Positions 6,588 through 14,353 are shown, counted from the first letter of the stretch. The stretch is 36,678 bases of DNA from DASUFH01 sp036274645 (GCA_036274645.1 DASUFH010000346.1:1-36678), one strand, 5' to 3'. Translations and numbers: made by a program. Notes: a model not told the origin generated them from the letters alone.

Positions 6588-9500
6588 ATGTCCAAGAAGT
6601 CGATCGTTTTGTTGTTCGTTCTGTTGATCCTGACACTCTCCATTAAACCCGCAAACGCACAGGTCACCACCGGAACCATCACTGTTGTCGTGATCGACGA
6701 GAGCCAGGCTGTTGTACCCAGGGCGACGGTCACTGTCATCAGAAACGAAACCAACTCCTCGCAGAGCGTGACCACCAACGAATCCGGGAACTATACGCTG
6801 GATCTTCCCGCAGGCCTGTACAGGGTTGAAGTGAAGCTGGCAGGGTTCAAGAAGGCCGTTCTGCCTGAAGTCGTCGTCAATGAGGGCGCCCGTAACCAAC
6901 TGATCGTCCCCCTGGAGTCGGGCCCGGTCACGGAGTCCTATATCGTCTATGCGTTGCAACTGCCGGATGACGCCACCGTCGGTTCCAGTATCGATCACGA
7001 CGTGATTCCAAGGCTCCCCCGGAACAGTGTTCGCCTGGACATGTTCATTTTGCTTTTTCCGGGCGCCATTCCGTCGGTTCCCGGATCGCATCTGTACCTG
7101 CGCGGTGGATTCCACGCCGGCATGGACGAACACTACAACACGCACCTGCTGGGCGGCCTGTACAACAACGATCCGGTGATTCGCGCTCCGGCCTATCTTC
7201 CGCCTGTTTACGCCATTGATGAATTCCGGGTTCAGCCGGCGGGCGGCAGCGCCCAATACGGCAAAAATGCCGGCGCCATCGTTGCCGTTACAACGCGTTC
7301 CGGAACCAATCAGATTCGCGGCTCGGTGTGGGAGTTTCTCCGCAACGATCATCTGGATGCCAGAAACTATTTCGCGCTTCGGAATAGTCCCCGGCCAACC
7401 TTCATCCGTAATCAATTCGGCGCCACCCTGGGGGGCCCAATCAGGAAAGAGCGAACGTTCTTCTTTGCGGCGTTCGAAGGTTTGCGGCTTAAAGAGGGAA
7501 TTTCGCGACTGGCCACGGTTCCCACCGCCAGAATGCGGATGGGGGATCTCAGCGAACTGGGTGTCGCCAGCGTTCCGCTCAATGAAATCAATCCGACTGC
7601 GTTTGAAGCCATCCAGGCGTTTCCGCTGCCGAATCTTACCGGAACGGTGGGTAACCGGATCGAGACGGCAACCCGTATCGAGAATGCGAACAACTTCTCG
7701 ATCAAAGTCGATCATGCGCTGTCGGCTCATACGTCGCTTGCGGTCCGGGTGGGTTCAGAGACCGCCGATGTACTCGATCCGTTCAGAAACGAACTGGCGG
7801 GCGGGGTCAATCTTTCCGGTTTCGGGCAGACGGCCGACCGTGCGCGGAGGAATGTCGGGCTGAGCGTCACCACGGACCTGGGGATCGGGGTCAACGAATT
7901 TCGCGCGGGTTATAACCGCGTGAGCCAGCCGGTCGTGCCGCTGAACCGAGGCACGCCGCTGCAAATGCCTCTGATGGGTTTCGAAGAGGCGTTCCCGAGT
8001 TTCAGCATTAAGGGGCTCTTCGACACGCTGGGCAGCGGAGGGGAGTCCAGGCGGGCGGTCAACGTTTACAACTATAACGACTCGTTGTCGTTCGACCTCG
8101 ACAATCACCGGATGAAAGCCGGCGTGGATATCGTGAGATATCTGTTCAACGCATATGCCGTCCAGCCGAATTCCTTTACGTTCGATGGATCCCGCACGGG
8201 CAACGCGCTGGCCGATTTTCTGCGGGGCCTGCCGGCAACGTCGATATCGTCTGACGGTTCACCGGGCGGAAACATCTCGAAGACGGAACTGGCCTGGTAT
8301 GTTCAGGACGACTGGAAAGCCACGCGGCGTCTGACGCTGAGCTACGGATTGCGGTGGGAATACTACGGACGCATCCAGGAGCGGGTCAACAAGCAGTCCC
8401 TTTGGCTTCCGGAATGTAATTGCATGGCTGTCGCGGGAGTGGATCTTCCCGATCAGCTTGTCGATAACGACTTCAATAATTTTGCGCCACGGTTCGGACT
8501 GGTCTTTCGGCCAGCGAGCGGGCGTCGGACCGTGATTCGGGCTTCCGCAGGCATTTTCTATGACAACGACATGCGCCACAATGCGGAACTCATCGGCAAT
8601 CCGCCCTTTTTCCGAACGGACGTCTTTCTCGCGTTTCTGAATCCCGCGCTGTCGCTCGACAATCCGTTTCCAAACAACGCCGTATTTCCGTCCCTTCGTC
8701 CAATCACGCTGGACAGAAAGTACCGGGACACATACGCCGAGGTCTGGACGCTCGGCGTTCAGGACGAAATCGGCGCCGGCATTCTGCTGGACCTGACTTA
8801 TGTGGGCAATCACGTGCTGAAGATGCGGCGCGTCCGGAACATCGATCAGCCGATCAACGGCGTTCTCCCGCACCCCGGTTTCCAGCAGATCTTCCTTTTT
8901 GAGCAGGCCGGTTCCTCCAATTTCAATTCCCTCGAGGCGCGGGTGGAAAGAAAGGTCCGAACGGGACTCTTCTTCATGTCGTCGTACACCTGGAGTCATG
9001 CGATCGATGACCGGCCGGGATCTGGAGTGTGGTTTCCGCAGAACAACTATGACATGCGGGCGGAGCGCGCCGATTCGGATTATGACGTTCGCCACCGCTG
9101 GGTGTTGAGTGGCGCATGGGACCTGCCGATTGGGCCCGGCCGGCGCTGGGGGGGCGGCCTGTCGGGTATCGGCAAAGAGGCGCTGACCGGATGGACCGTC
9201 AGCGCGATCAACACGGTTCAGAGCGGCCGGCCGTTAAACGTTGTGCTGGCGGGCAACCCGAGTGGCTCCGGTCTTCCCGTGGATCGTCCGAACGCCGTGT
9301 ATGGTGTGGATTGGAGGCCGGCGGACCAGCGTCCCGATAACTGGATCAATCCGGCCGCCTTCTCCGTTCCCGCTCCGGGCACATTCGGGACGCTCGGCCG
9401 GAACGCGCTGCGCGGACCGGGCTTCTCCAACCTGGATCTCGCCCTGGCGAAAGCGCATCCGATCAGTGACACCGCGCGCATCCAGATTCGTTTGGAAGTC

Positions 9501-9668
9501 TTCAACGCGACGAATCACCCGAATTTCAATCTGCCGACCAATCCCAGCCTGCTGGCGGCAGTTCTGCCCATTCCGGTTCCGGCGCCCGGCGCGACCTCAT
9601 TCGGAGTGATCTCTTCGACGGCGTCTTCCGAACGGCAAATCCAGTTCGGGTTGCGACTGGAATACTGA
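6588..9668 (+). CDS. TonB-dependent receptor, Oar-like, with carboxypeptidase regulatory domain
   Basis: 1026 residues. A signal peptide spans ~1-25 (LLFVLLILTLSIKPANA then QV). Residues ~28-110 are a CarboxypepD_reg/Cna-B-like beta-sandwich (VVVIDESQAVVPRATVTVI, then ESGNYTLDLPAGLYRVEVKL). Residues ~130-245 correspond to a TonB plug (YLRGGFHAGMDEHYN, IDEFRVQPAGGSAQYGKNAG). The remainder is a 22-strand type barrel ending QIQFGLRLEY, an aromatic C-terminus used by the outer-membrane assembly machinery. It should import a bulky ligand across the outer membrane using TonB energy. The ligand cannot be read, and there is no transporter or SusD partner nearby. This architecture is greatly expanded in Acidobacteriota, which supports the assignment of the host. 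Confidence 0.88.
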   Translation: MSKKSIVLLFVLLILTLSIKPANAQVTTGTITVVVIDESQAVVPRATVTVIRNETNSSQSVTTNESGNYTLDLPAGLYRVEVKLAGFKKAVLPEVVVNEGARNQLIVPLESGPVTESYIVYALQLPDDATVGSSIDHDVIPRLPRNSVRLDMFILLFPGAIPSVPGSHLYLRGGFHAGMDEHYNTHLLGGLYNNDPVIRAPAYLPPVYAIDEFRVQPAGGSAQYGKNAGAIVAVTTRSGTNQIRGSVWEFLRNDHLDARNYFALRNSPRPTFIRNQFGATLGGPIRKERTFFFAAFEGLRLKEGISRLATVPTARMRMGDLSELGVASVPLNEINPTAFEAIQAFPLPNLTGTVGNRIETATRIENANNFSIKVDHALSAHTSLAVRVGSETADVLDPFRNELAGGVNLSGFGQTADRARRNVGLSVTTDLGIGVNEFRAGYNRVSQPVVPLNRGTPLQMPLMGFEEAFPSFSIKGLFDTLGSGGESRRAVNVYNYNDSLSFDLDNHRMKAGVDIVRYLFNAYAVQPNSFTFDGSRTGNALADFLRGLPATSISSDGSPGGNISKTELAWYVQDDWKATRRLTLSYGLRWEYYGRIQERVNKQSLWLPECNCMAVAGVDLPDQLVDNDFNNFAPRFGLVFRPASGRRTVIRASAGIFYDNDMRHNAELIGNPPFFRTDVFLAFLNPALSLDNPFPNNAVFPSLRPITLDRKYRDTYAEVWTLGVQDEIGAGILLDLTYVGNHVLKMRRVRNIDQPINGVLPHPGFQQIFLFEQAGSSNFNSLEARVERKVRTGLFFMSSYTWSHAIDDRPGSGVWFPQNNYDMRAERADSDYDVRHRWVLSGAWDLPIGPGRRWGGGLSGIGKEALTGWTVSAINTVQSGRPLNVVLAGNPSGSGLPVDRPNAVYGVDWRPADQRPDNWINPAAFSVPAPGTFGTLGRNALRGPGFSNLDLALAKAHPISDTARIQIRLEVFNATNHPNFNLPTNPSLLAAVLPIPVPAPGATSFGVISSTASSERQIQFGLRLEY

Positions 9669-9870
9669 CTGCCGGGGGGAGCCACAGAGTAGGTCTGACT
9701 GAACCCGGTGTCCGGGCGCTGTAGCGCTGGGTCAGAGATGGTTTGCCCGGCGAACGGACCGCGACCAGGGCGGGTCCACGGATCCGCAAACCGGAAGTCG
9801 CGGAGCGTTGTATCATTTGTTCACCCTGTGACGCACGCGCCTGGCGCTGCGCATCGACGCGTTTCGATAA
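9669..9870. other. Intergenic region after the receptor gene, hairpins only
   Basis: No convincing gene. CCCGG (9704-9708) and CCGGG (9712-9716) form a tight hairpin, next to a GCGCT/AGCGC inverted repeat at about 9716-9727 and a partly matching outer pair CTGAACCC/GGGTCAG. The cluster may end receptor transcription, but there is no U-run. Confidence 0.35.
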
Positions 9871-10076
9871 ATGAGCAGCTCCGGCTGCATTGACGCCATT
9901 CCCGGCTTCGTCTGGTCCGCCGGCCCCGCCGGCGCGATCGAGCTTCTGAATCAGCGGGGTCTCGACTACACCGGATTGTCGCTGTCCGTGGCTGGAACTG
10001 GATCGAAACCAACCGGGAAGGCGTCATGGCGGATATCCAATCGTGGATCAATGCCCGTATCCCGGCAGCAAAATGA
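9871..10076 (+). pseudogene. Remnant of a PAS-domain (sensor) gene, truncated and frameshifted
   Basis: The frame from ATG 9871 reads CIDAIPGFVWSAGPAGAIEL then LNQRGLDYTGLSLS, the start of a PAS fold as found in sensor histidine kinases and LuxR-type regulators (usual form: IPG-VW---PDG-I-F-NQRWLDYTGLS). The similarity ends at about 9989. A coherent stretch continues in another frame from 9990 (GWNWIETNREGVMADIQSWI, then NARIPAAK and TGA at 10074-10076). The second part may be the shifted continuation or the tail of a different gene. No kinase or output domain remains, and no good start or Shine-Dalgarno is visible. PAS identity is fairly sure for the first 35 residues; the rest is inference. 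Confidence 0.55.
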
Positions 10077-10122
10077 CTGAGCGCGCGTTCGCATTGCGGC
10101 GCATGACCACGAGGAACGGCTG

Positions 10123-10159
10123 CACCCCGGGACCGCTAAACTTCTAGCGGTGTGGCCGG
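10123..10159. other. Bulged hairpin upstream of the FMN reductase gene
   Basis: ACCGCTA (10130-10136) pairs perfectly with TAGCGGT (10143-10149) across a 6-nt loop. An outer stem CCCCGG (10123-10128) / CCGGGG (10154-10159) extends it through a small asymmetric bulge. There is no U-run. It lies ~90 nt before the next gene and could be an operator, a 5'-leader structure or debris of the broken gene before it. Confidence 0.45.
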
Positions 10160-10250
10160 GGCCCAAGGGCGTCGGCCACTTCAAAGAGACCGACCCGGCC
10201 GGTCGACAGGCAGCGCTGCAATTAAACGTTGTTTGGAAAAGGAGCGTATC

Positions 10251-10799
10251 GTGCCGGTCATCATCGGAATCTCGGGAAGTCTGCGTCGCGGATCCTTTAA
10301 CAGCGCGCTGCTGCGTAACGCGGCCGAACTCGCGCCTGCCGGCGCGGAGCTTCGAATTGAAAGCATCGAAGGCATCCCTCTCTACAACGGAGACGTGGAA
10401 ACGGCTGAGGGTGTACCCCGGCGGGCCGTGGAATTGAAACGCGCCATCGCCGCAGCCGACGGCCTGCTTCTGGTGACGCCCGAATACAACAACTCCATGC
10501 CCGGCGTCTTCAAGAACGCCATCGACTGGCTTTCAAGACCCGCCAGCGACATTGCCGCGACTTTCGGCGGAAAACCCGTTGCAGTCATGGGAGCGAGCCC
10601 GGGCGGGTTCGGGACGATTCTCAGTCAGAACGCCTGGCTGCCCGTGTTGCGCGCCCTCGGCGCCAAACCCTGGTTTGGGGGCCGCTTGCTGGTGTCGCGA
10701 GCCCAGAGTGTTTTCGATGAAAACGGCCGGATAACGGACGACGCAATTCGAAAGCAGCTCGCGCAGTTTCTCGCGGGTTTCGTCGCGTTTGTCGGATAA
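10251..10799 (+). CDS. NAD(P)H-dependent FMN reductase / quinone or chromate reductase
   Basis: 182 residues from a GTG start chosen because AAGGAG (10239-10244) sits 6 nt upstream and the protein then begins with the family's first strand (PVIIGISGSLRRGSFN). The open frame extends back to 10152, but that part has no homology signal. The flavodoxin-like fold is marked by the phosphate loop GSLRRGSFN (~8-16) and the FMN-contacting TPEYNNSMPGVFKNAIDWLS (~75-94), then GASPGGFGT. Family members reduce quinones, azo dyes, chromate or free flavin in the cytoplasm and protect against oxidative stress. The exact substrate is not predictable. It appears to be transcribed alone. Confidence 0.87.
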   Translation: MPVIIGISGSLRRGSFNSALLRNAAELAPAGAELRIESIEGIPLYNGDVETAEGVPRRAVELKRAIAAADGLLLVTPEYNNSMPGVFKNAIDWLSRPASDIAATFGGKPVAVMGASPGGFGTILSQNAWLPVLRALGAKPWFGGRLLVSRAQSVFDENGRITDDAIRKQLAQFLAGFVAFVG

Positions 10800-10957
10800 G
10801 GCCGGCCATCCCGTCCGGTGTCGACTCGATCAGCCAGTCGAAAACGTTGTCGTGTGACGACCCGTCCCCATGGGATAGATACCCGTGCTCGCGCTTTGTT
10901 TCATTCATTCAGTGCAGCGACCGTACGCGACACCTCCGGCATGGTGGAAGCGTTCGC

Positions 10958-11533
10958 ATGAGTGACCACCTCAGTCCGGACATCTTGCTGGACGCCTACC
11001 GCGAAGGCTGGTTTCCGATGGCGGAACACGGCCGCATCCTGTGGTTCCTGCCGGATCCGCGGGCGATCATTCCGCTCGACGGGTTCCACGTGTCGCGGTC
11101 CCTCCAGCGGACCGAGCGACGCGGTCTCTTCGATGTGCGCTTCAATACGGATTTCCCCGGGGTGATGCGCGCCTGCGCCGATCGAAATGAAGGAACGTGG
11201 ATCTCCGATGAGTTCCATACCGCCTACGAAGCATTGCATCAAAGGGGATTTGCCCACACCGCCGAATGCTGGCGGAACAGGCGCCTGGTTGGCGGCGTTT
11301 ACGGCGTCTCGATCGGGGGAGTGTTCATGGCTGAAAGCATGTTCCACCGGGAGACCGACGCCGGAAAGGTCGCGCTTCACGCGCTGGTCAACCGGTTGCG
11401 CGAACGGAGATTTGCGTTACTGGAAGTGCAATACCTGACGCCGAATCTCGGGCGCCTCGGCGCCATCGAAATTCCGGGCCGACGCTATCTGAAGATCCTG
11501 GCGCGGGAGCGTGACCGCGTCGTGACGTTCTGA
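10958..11533 (+). CDS. aat: Leucyl/phenylalanyl-tRNA--protein transferase
   Basis: 191 residues. The enzyme transfers Leu or Phe from tRNA to N-terminal Lys/Arg of proteins, marking them for ClpS/ClpAP degradation (N-end rule). Diagnostic stretches are LDAYREGWFPMAEHG, ILWFLPDPRAIIPLDGFHVS, SRSL-RT, GTWISDEFHTAYEALHQRGF, RRLVGGVYGVSIGGVFMAES and MFHRETDAGKVALHALVNRL, covering the whole family length. The ATG at 10958 was chosen because homology starts within a few residues; the frame is open back to 10847 without similarity. GGTGGA near 10943 is a weak ribosome site. It is a single gene, with no clp gene nearby. Confidence 0.93.
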   Translation: MSDHLSPDILLDAYREGWFPMAEHGRILWFLPDPRAIIPLDGFHVSRSLQRTERRGLFDVRFNTDFPGVMRACADRNEGTWISDEFHTAYEALHQRGFAHTAECWRNRRLVGGVYGVSIGGVFMAESMFHRETDAGKVALHALVNRLRERRFALLEVQYLTPNLGRLGAIEIPGRRYLKILARERDRVVTF

Positions 11534-11600
11534 TCGATCTCCCGCCGGTCATCTGTTCAAAGGCCGCGGGACCGCGTTCCGGTTGGCTGCGGAGTCGCGA

Positions 11601-11630
11601 AAGGCGTTCGAACGGGCGCGCTCACGCCTT
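11601..11630. terminator. Inverted repeat between convergent genes
   Basis: AAGGCGT (11601-11607) pairs with ACGCCTT (11624-11630). The repeat overlaps the stop codon of the minus-strand 62-residue gene and lies ~70 nt after aat, a suitable place for a shared terminator. On the minus strand it is followed by only TTT. Confidence 0.35.
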
Positions 11631-11810
11631 CACGGTCGGATTACCCTGCAGCTTTGCCAGAAGCGTGTCCAGGACCGTAAGGCGATCCCGTAGAATGGCT
11701 TTGTAATCACGGGCGTCGGCATGATCCAACTCGTGAATGGATCGCTTCTGCTCTCCTTCGATCATTTCGACCAGAAGTTCCTGCTCGGCTCTGTTTACCT
11801 CTAATCTCAT
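11622..11810 (-). CDS. Small helical protein, hypothetical (62 residues)
   Basis: The product reads MRLEVNRAEQELLVEMIEGE then QKRSIHELDHADARDYKAIL and so on. It is charged and almost entirely helical with heptad-like spacing, consistent with a short coiled-coil hairpin. A strong Shine-Dalgarno AAGGAGG (complement of 11825-11831) precedes the ATG, although the spacing of ~14 nt is longer than usual. Small proteins of this kind (short beta start, EQ-LL--ml, then two helices) recur as hypotheticals in Acidobacteriota and related groups, to my recollection. No function can be assigned. It is divergent from the methyltransferase gene and convergent with aat. Confidence 0.65.
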   Translation of the reverse strand: MRLEVNRAEQELLVEMIEGEQKRSIHELDHADARDYKAILRDRLTVLDTLLAKLQGNPTVKA

Positions 11811-11942
11811 TTGCCTGCGTCGGACCTCCTTGGCTGCGGTGGCTGACGTGGAGACGTCGCCGGGCGGTATTCTCCGCGGTTTTCCGCCTGTCCCATTTGG
11901 TGCAAATCGCGTGCCGACTTTACATGCGTTTCATTTCTCGCA

Positions 11943-11971
11943 TTGACACACCCGGCTGTATCGCCTACATT
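11943..11971 (+). promoter_or_regulatory. Sigma-70 type promoter for the methyltransferase gene
   Basis: A perfect -35 TTGACA (11943-11948), a 17-nt spacer and -10 TACATT (11966-11971, 4 of 6 consensus). Transcription would start near 11978, ~39 nt before the chosen ATG at 12017. This also excludes the longer open frame beginning at 11897 as the true start. Confidence 0.6.
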
Positions 11972-12016
11972 GCTAAGCCGTTTTGGGATGTTGGGGGGTA
12001 TGAGGACAATGCGACG

Positions 12017-12853
12017 ATGACAGGGGTTCAGGCGATCCCGGAGATCTTTGCCTCGTTTCAATGCGCCCGGTGCGGCGCCCAGAACCCGAACTGGGTTTCT
12101 TCCAATCACTCCGACCATCTGTTTGCAAGTTCCGGCGCTCTGACTTGCCGTGGCTGTTCCAGCCGGTTTCCGGTCGAAAACGGGTATCTGGATCTCTGTC
12201 CGGGGCCCGATGAAGAGGTTGTCCCGATCCAGAAGCTGATGCAACTGCGTCCGGTAGTCGCCGTCTACGAAGGGGTCTGGCGTCCGCTGGGATACTTCAT
12301 CGCGAGCAAACACTCGTTCATTCGCGATGTGGAGCGGATAGCGACTCTGATTCGCGCGCCCAGGGGCATGTTTCTGGATCTCGCCTGCGGTCCGGGCAAC
12401 GTGACGCGGCAGATTGCCCGGCGCAATCCCGACTCCATCGTCGTGGGTTTCGACCTCTCACGGGAGATGCTGGACCGAGCTGTCCGGCTGACCCGCAAAG
12501 AAGGTCTGCGCAATGTCTACTACATGCGGGGTAGCGCGTTGTCGCTTCCGTTCAAGGACGCGAGCTTTGACGCCGTGAGTTGCTGTGGCGCCCTGCAGCT
12601 CTTTCAGGACCAGGATCAGGCGTGGCGCCAGATCCACCGTGTGCTGAAGGTTGGCGGCGAGTTTGTCTGCCAGACCACGCTGGGACCGCGCCGTCCTCCG
12701 CTGTATGTCCGGGCGGCGGACCGGCTGCTCAAATTCGGCTATTTCTATCTCGACGACCTGAAGGAAATGCTCTTTCGCTTCAACTTCGATCTGGTGTCGG
12801 AAGAGCGGTCGAACATCAATTACATCTTCCTCGCTGCGAAAACCGGAGAATAG
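12017..12853 (+). CDS. Class I SAM-dependent methyltransferase with N-terminal zinc ribbon
   Basis: 278 residues. The N-terminus has a Trm112-like zinc ribbon (C16-x2-C19 and C44-x2-C47, with FPVENGYLDL following). The Rossmann methyltransferase core begins at motif I FLDLACGPGN (~119-128), then VVGFDLSREMLDRAV, SALSLPFKDASFDAVSCCGA and the UbiE/COQ5-like HRVLKVGGEFVCQTTL. The layout (Zn ribbon, linker, SAM core) resembles RlmA-type and other small-molecule or rRNA methyltransferases, but the substrate is not evident. The start is set by the promoter at 11943-11971 and GAGG at 12002-12005. It appears monocistronic. Confidence 0.85.
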   Translation: MTGVQAIPEIFASFQCARCGAQNPNWVSSNHSDHLFASSGALTCRGCSSRFPVENGYLDLCPGPDEEVVPIQKLMQLRPVVAVYEGVWRPLGYFIASKHSFIRDVERIATLIRAPRGMFLDLACGPGNVTRQIARRNPDSIVVGFDLSREMLDRAVRLTRKEGLRNVYYMRGSALSLPFKDASFDAVSCCGALQLFQDQDQAWRQIHRVLKVGGEFVCQTTLGPRRPPLYVRAADRLLKFGYFYLDDLKEMLFRFNFDLVSEERSNINYIFLAAKTGE

Positions 12854-12864
12854 TCCCCGGCTGC

Positions 12865-12964
12865 CTGTAGCGGTCTATGACCGCCCGACGTTTCGGACTG
12901 GAAATTCCTTATTTGAGAGAAAGGCGCCCTGAAACAGCGGGCGGTCATTAGACCGCCCCTACAA
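12865..12964. repeat. REP/MITE-like palindromic element, copy A
   Basis: Two palindromes in inverted orientation: CGGTC-TAT-GACCG (12871-12883) and GGGCGGTC-ATTA-GACCGCCC (12939-12958). The outer ends CTGTAG and CTACA make the whole ~100-bp unit an imperfect inverted repeat. It starts 12 nt after the methyltransferase stop. The same palindrome pair occurs at 16614-16762. No coding capacity. The pattern matches non-autonomous REP-like elements of the kind mobilised by RAYT/IS200-type transposases; no such gene lies in the window. Confidence 0.7.
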
Positions 12965-13022
12965 GCAGGTACAAGCCGGCGGGATACAAAATGCTCCCGT
13001 TGTGCAAAGCCGCTGGGATACC

Positions 13023-13095
13023 TGAATCATTTTGGGGAGCCTCCGAATTCGGTGAAGGCAGCATTGAATTTCGAAGGCTGTCCCCGATTCATTCA
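13023..13095. repeat. Second type of inverted-repeat element
   Basis: The arm at 13023-13050 (TGAATCATTTTGGGGAGCCT, then CCGAATTC) is an imperfect inverted copy of 13066-13095, sharing GGGGA-(CA)-GCCT-C/T-CGAA-ATTC with small gaps. The arms are separated by ~15 nt. The element ends 3 nt from the stop codon of the minus-strand gene at 13099 and is unrelated in sequence to the REP-like element beside it. It may double as a terminator. Confidence 0.6.
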
Positions 13096-13098
13096 CAC

Positions 13099-13791
13099 CT
13101 AGTAGCGATGGCGATGGTGATCCCTGCCGCCAACGTCGATGATCTGCACGGCGGGACGTGAGCGGACAATCGTGGCGGCCGCGATCCGTCCAGCGGCTTC
13201 AATGGTCGCGGCTCCGACAATCGCCGAACCGGAATAGACCGGCCGCGGTCGCAGAACCACAGTTTGAGGAACCGGGTAAACGGCCGCCGGATATACGGCC
13301 GGATACACCGTGGAATAGAAAACCGGCGGCGGAGCCGCCACATAGACGACCTGCGGCTGAGGCGTGACATAAACGATCTGCGGCGCCGGCGCATAGGTCT
13401 GCGCCGGAGGCGTAATCACCTGGGGCGCGTACTGCGCCGGAGGCGCGATCACCTGCGGCGCCGGCGCCGGCAGGGTCTGCGGCGCCGGGACCTGCTGAGC
13501 AGTTTGCGGCGGCTGCTGCGGCAGCGCGCCGAGAAGCCAGACGCCGCTAGTCGGCTCATAGCATGCCCACCCGCGAGTCGCGCCATCGGCGGTGGTGTAG
13601 GCTTGCGGGGTTGAGCATGTATAGCTTTGGATCGCGCCGCCGCCGGCGATCACATAAACGGCGTTTGCCGGTTGTCCATTGATGACCACCTGTTGCGGAA
13701 TGCGGGCCTGTTCCACGGGCGCTTGCGCGTAACCCCCCGGCGCGATGCCGAACACGGCGAGGCCGGCAAGCAGTGGCAATTTCCATCTCAT
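13099..13791 (-). CDS. Exported Pro/Gln/Ala-rich low-complexity protein
   Basis: 230 residues from an ATG with TGGAGGT just upstream (complement of 13798-13804). The signal peptide is MRWKLPLLAGLAVFGIAPGG then YAQA. Residues ~30-90 form a small domain with two cysteines (SYTCSTPQAYT, GWACYEPTSGVW), probably disulfide-bonded and exported. Residues ~90-195 are Pro/Gln/Ala-rich with repeated PAPQVI-PPAQ and TPQPQVVYVAAPPP units, and the tail is basic and His-rich (DHHRHRY). Such proteins often sit in or on the cell envelope as flexible linkers. No family recognised. The gene-dense GC repeats make length changes between strains likely. Confidence 0.75.
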   Translation of the reverse strand: MRWKLPLLAGLAVFGIAPGGYAQAPVEQARIPQQVVINGQPANAVYVIAGGGAIQSYTCSTPQAYTTADGATRGWACYEPTSGVWLLGALPQQPPQTAQQVPAPQTLPAPAPQVIAPPAQYAPQVITPPAQTYAPAPQIVYVTPQPQVVYVAAPPPVFYSTVYPAVYPAAVYPVPQTVVLRPRPVYSGSAIVGAATIEAAGRIAAATIVRSRPAVQIIDVGGRDHHRHRY

Positions 13792-13924
13792 TTGCGTACC
13801 TCCAGACTTCAGACAGATGACGGTTTATCGGTGGCCGAGCGCTTCCGGACGCGCGTTGGCGCGTCCGGGCCAGATCGACCGCGGCAGCGCCGGCCACCGA
13901 AACCAGGCGCCTCTACTATGGACG

Positions 13925-13952
13925 AAGTTGGCGCAGAACGTTGCGCCAACTT
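13925..13952. other. Perfect 11-bp stem-loop between minus-strand genes
   Basis: AAGTTGGCGCA (13925-13935) pairs exactly with TGCGCCAACTT (13942-13952) across the loop GAACGT. The + strand continues with TT to give a T4 run (13951-13954), so an intrinsic terminator is credible only for + transcripts, where no gene is seen. On the minus strand it lies between the winged-helix remnant and the next gene. Confidence 0.5.
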
Positions 13953-13969
13953 TTGTAAAGAGTTGTCAG

Positions 13970-14093
13970 CGGTTGAATCGATGGCGCTGCGAGCGGGTGA
14001 ACGGTTGAATCGATGGCGCTGCGAGCGGGTGACCGGTTGAATCGATGACTCTGCGACAGCGTCAGCCGTTGAATCGATAGCCCTGCGAATGCA
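13970..14093. repeat. Four-unit 32-bp tandem repeat derived from the end of the winged-helix gene
   Basis: The core GTTGAATCGAT starts at 13972, 14004, 14036 and 14068, an exact 32-bp period. The unit at 14068 contains the last codons of the minus-strand winged-helix gene (QGYRFN, stop at 14062-14064). The three other units lie beyond the stop. The units from 13972 and 14004 are nearly identical (GGCGCTGCGAGCGGGTGA), while those nearer the gene have drifted. Confidence 0.85.
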
Positions 14094-14322
14094 CCGTGAC
14101 AATGAGCTCCGGATTGCCGGGATCCCGCTCCAGCTTCTGCCGCAACGCGGCGATGCGCATGTCCACCGTCCGTGTCTTTGGTGTGATTCCATAAGCCCAG
14201 ACGCCCAGCAGCAACAGTTCGCGCGACACGACCGGTCCGGCGCGTTCGATCAAATAGCGTAGCGGTAGTCGTCTTTGGTGGGATGCCTGATTGAAGACCG
14301 GTTTAGACATGGCGCCACACAT
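14062..14322 (-). pseudogene. Truncated OmpR/PhoB-type winged-helix DNA-binding domain
   Basis: The 86-residue open frame ends with a clear C-terminal winged helix: RYLIERAGPVVSRELLLLGV, then KTRTVDMRIAALRQKLERDP and VTVHSQGYRFNG. A full response regulator has ~230 residues; there is no receiver domain. The first part of the wing domain is wrong in this frame (SHQRRLPL). The expected LT-KE(F/Y)R motif appears in the adjacent frame as HPTKDDYR (about 14259-14283), so a small deletion near 14260 has shifted the frame. GGGAG lies 8 nt before the ATG, so a shortened product may still be made. It is most simply a decaying regulator; a small functional DNA-binding protein is the alternative. Confidence 0.55.
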
Positions 14323-14353
14323 GCCTTTTCTCCCGGCATAGGGAGGATTTGGT

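Noticed and set aside
6519..7730. 403-codon minus-strand frame antisense to the receptor gene
   Set aside because: It lies wholly opposite a clear TonB receptor reading; its composition is the mirror of GC3-biased codons.
10847..10957. Upstream extension of aat
   Set aside because: Open frame without similarity or ribosome site; the family's first motif follows the ATG at 10958.
11895..11907. Small palindrome ATTTG-GTG-CAAAT considered as an operator
   Set aside because: Only five base pairs per arm, not unusual by chance, and no matching second site.
11897..12016. Upstream extension of the methyltransferase
   Set aside because: A TTGACA-17-TACATT promoter lies inside this interval, so it is not translated from that transcript.
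12865..13095. Insertion sequence between the methyltransferase and the exported-protein gene
   Set aside because: Inverted repeats are present but there is no room for a transposase; called as non-autonomous repeat elements instead.
13970..14093. Four regular 32-bp repeats considered as a CRISPR array
   Set aside because: The period has no variable spacer; units are contiguous copies of a gene end and no cas gene is present.
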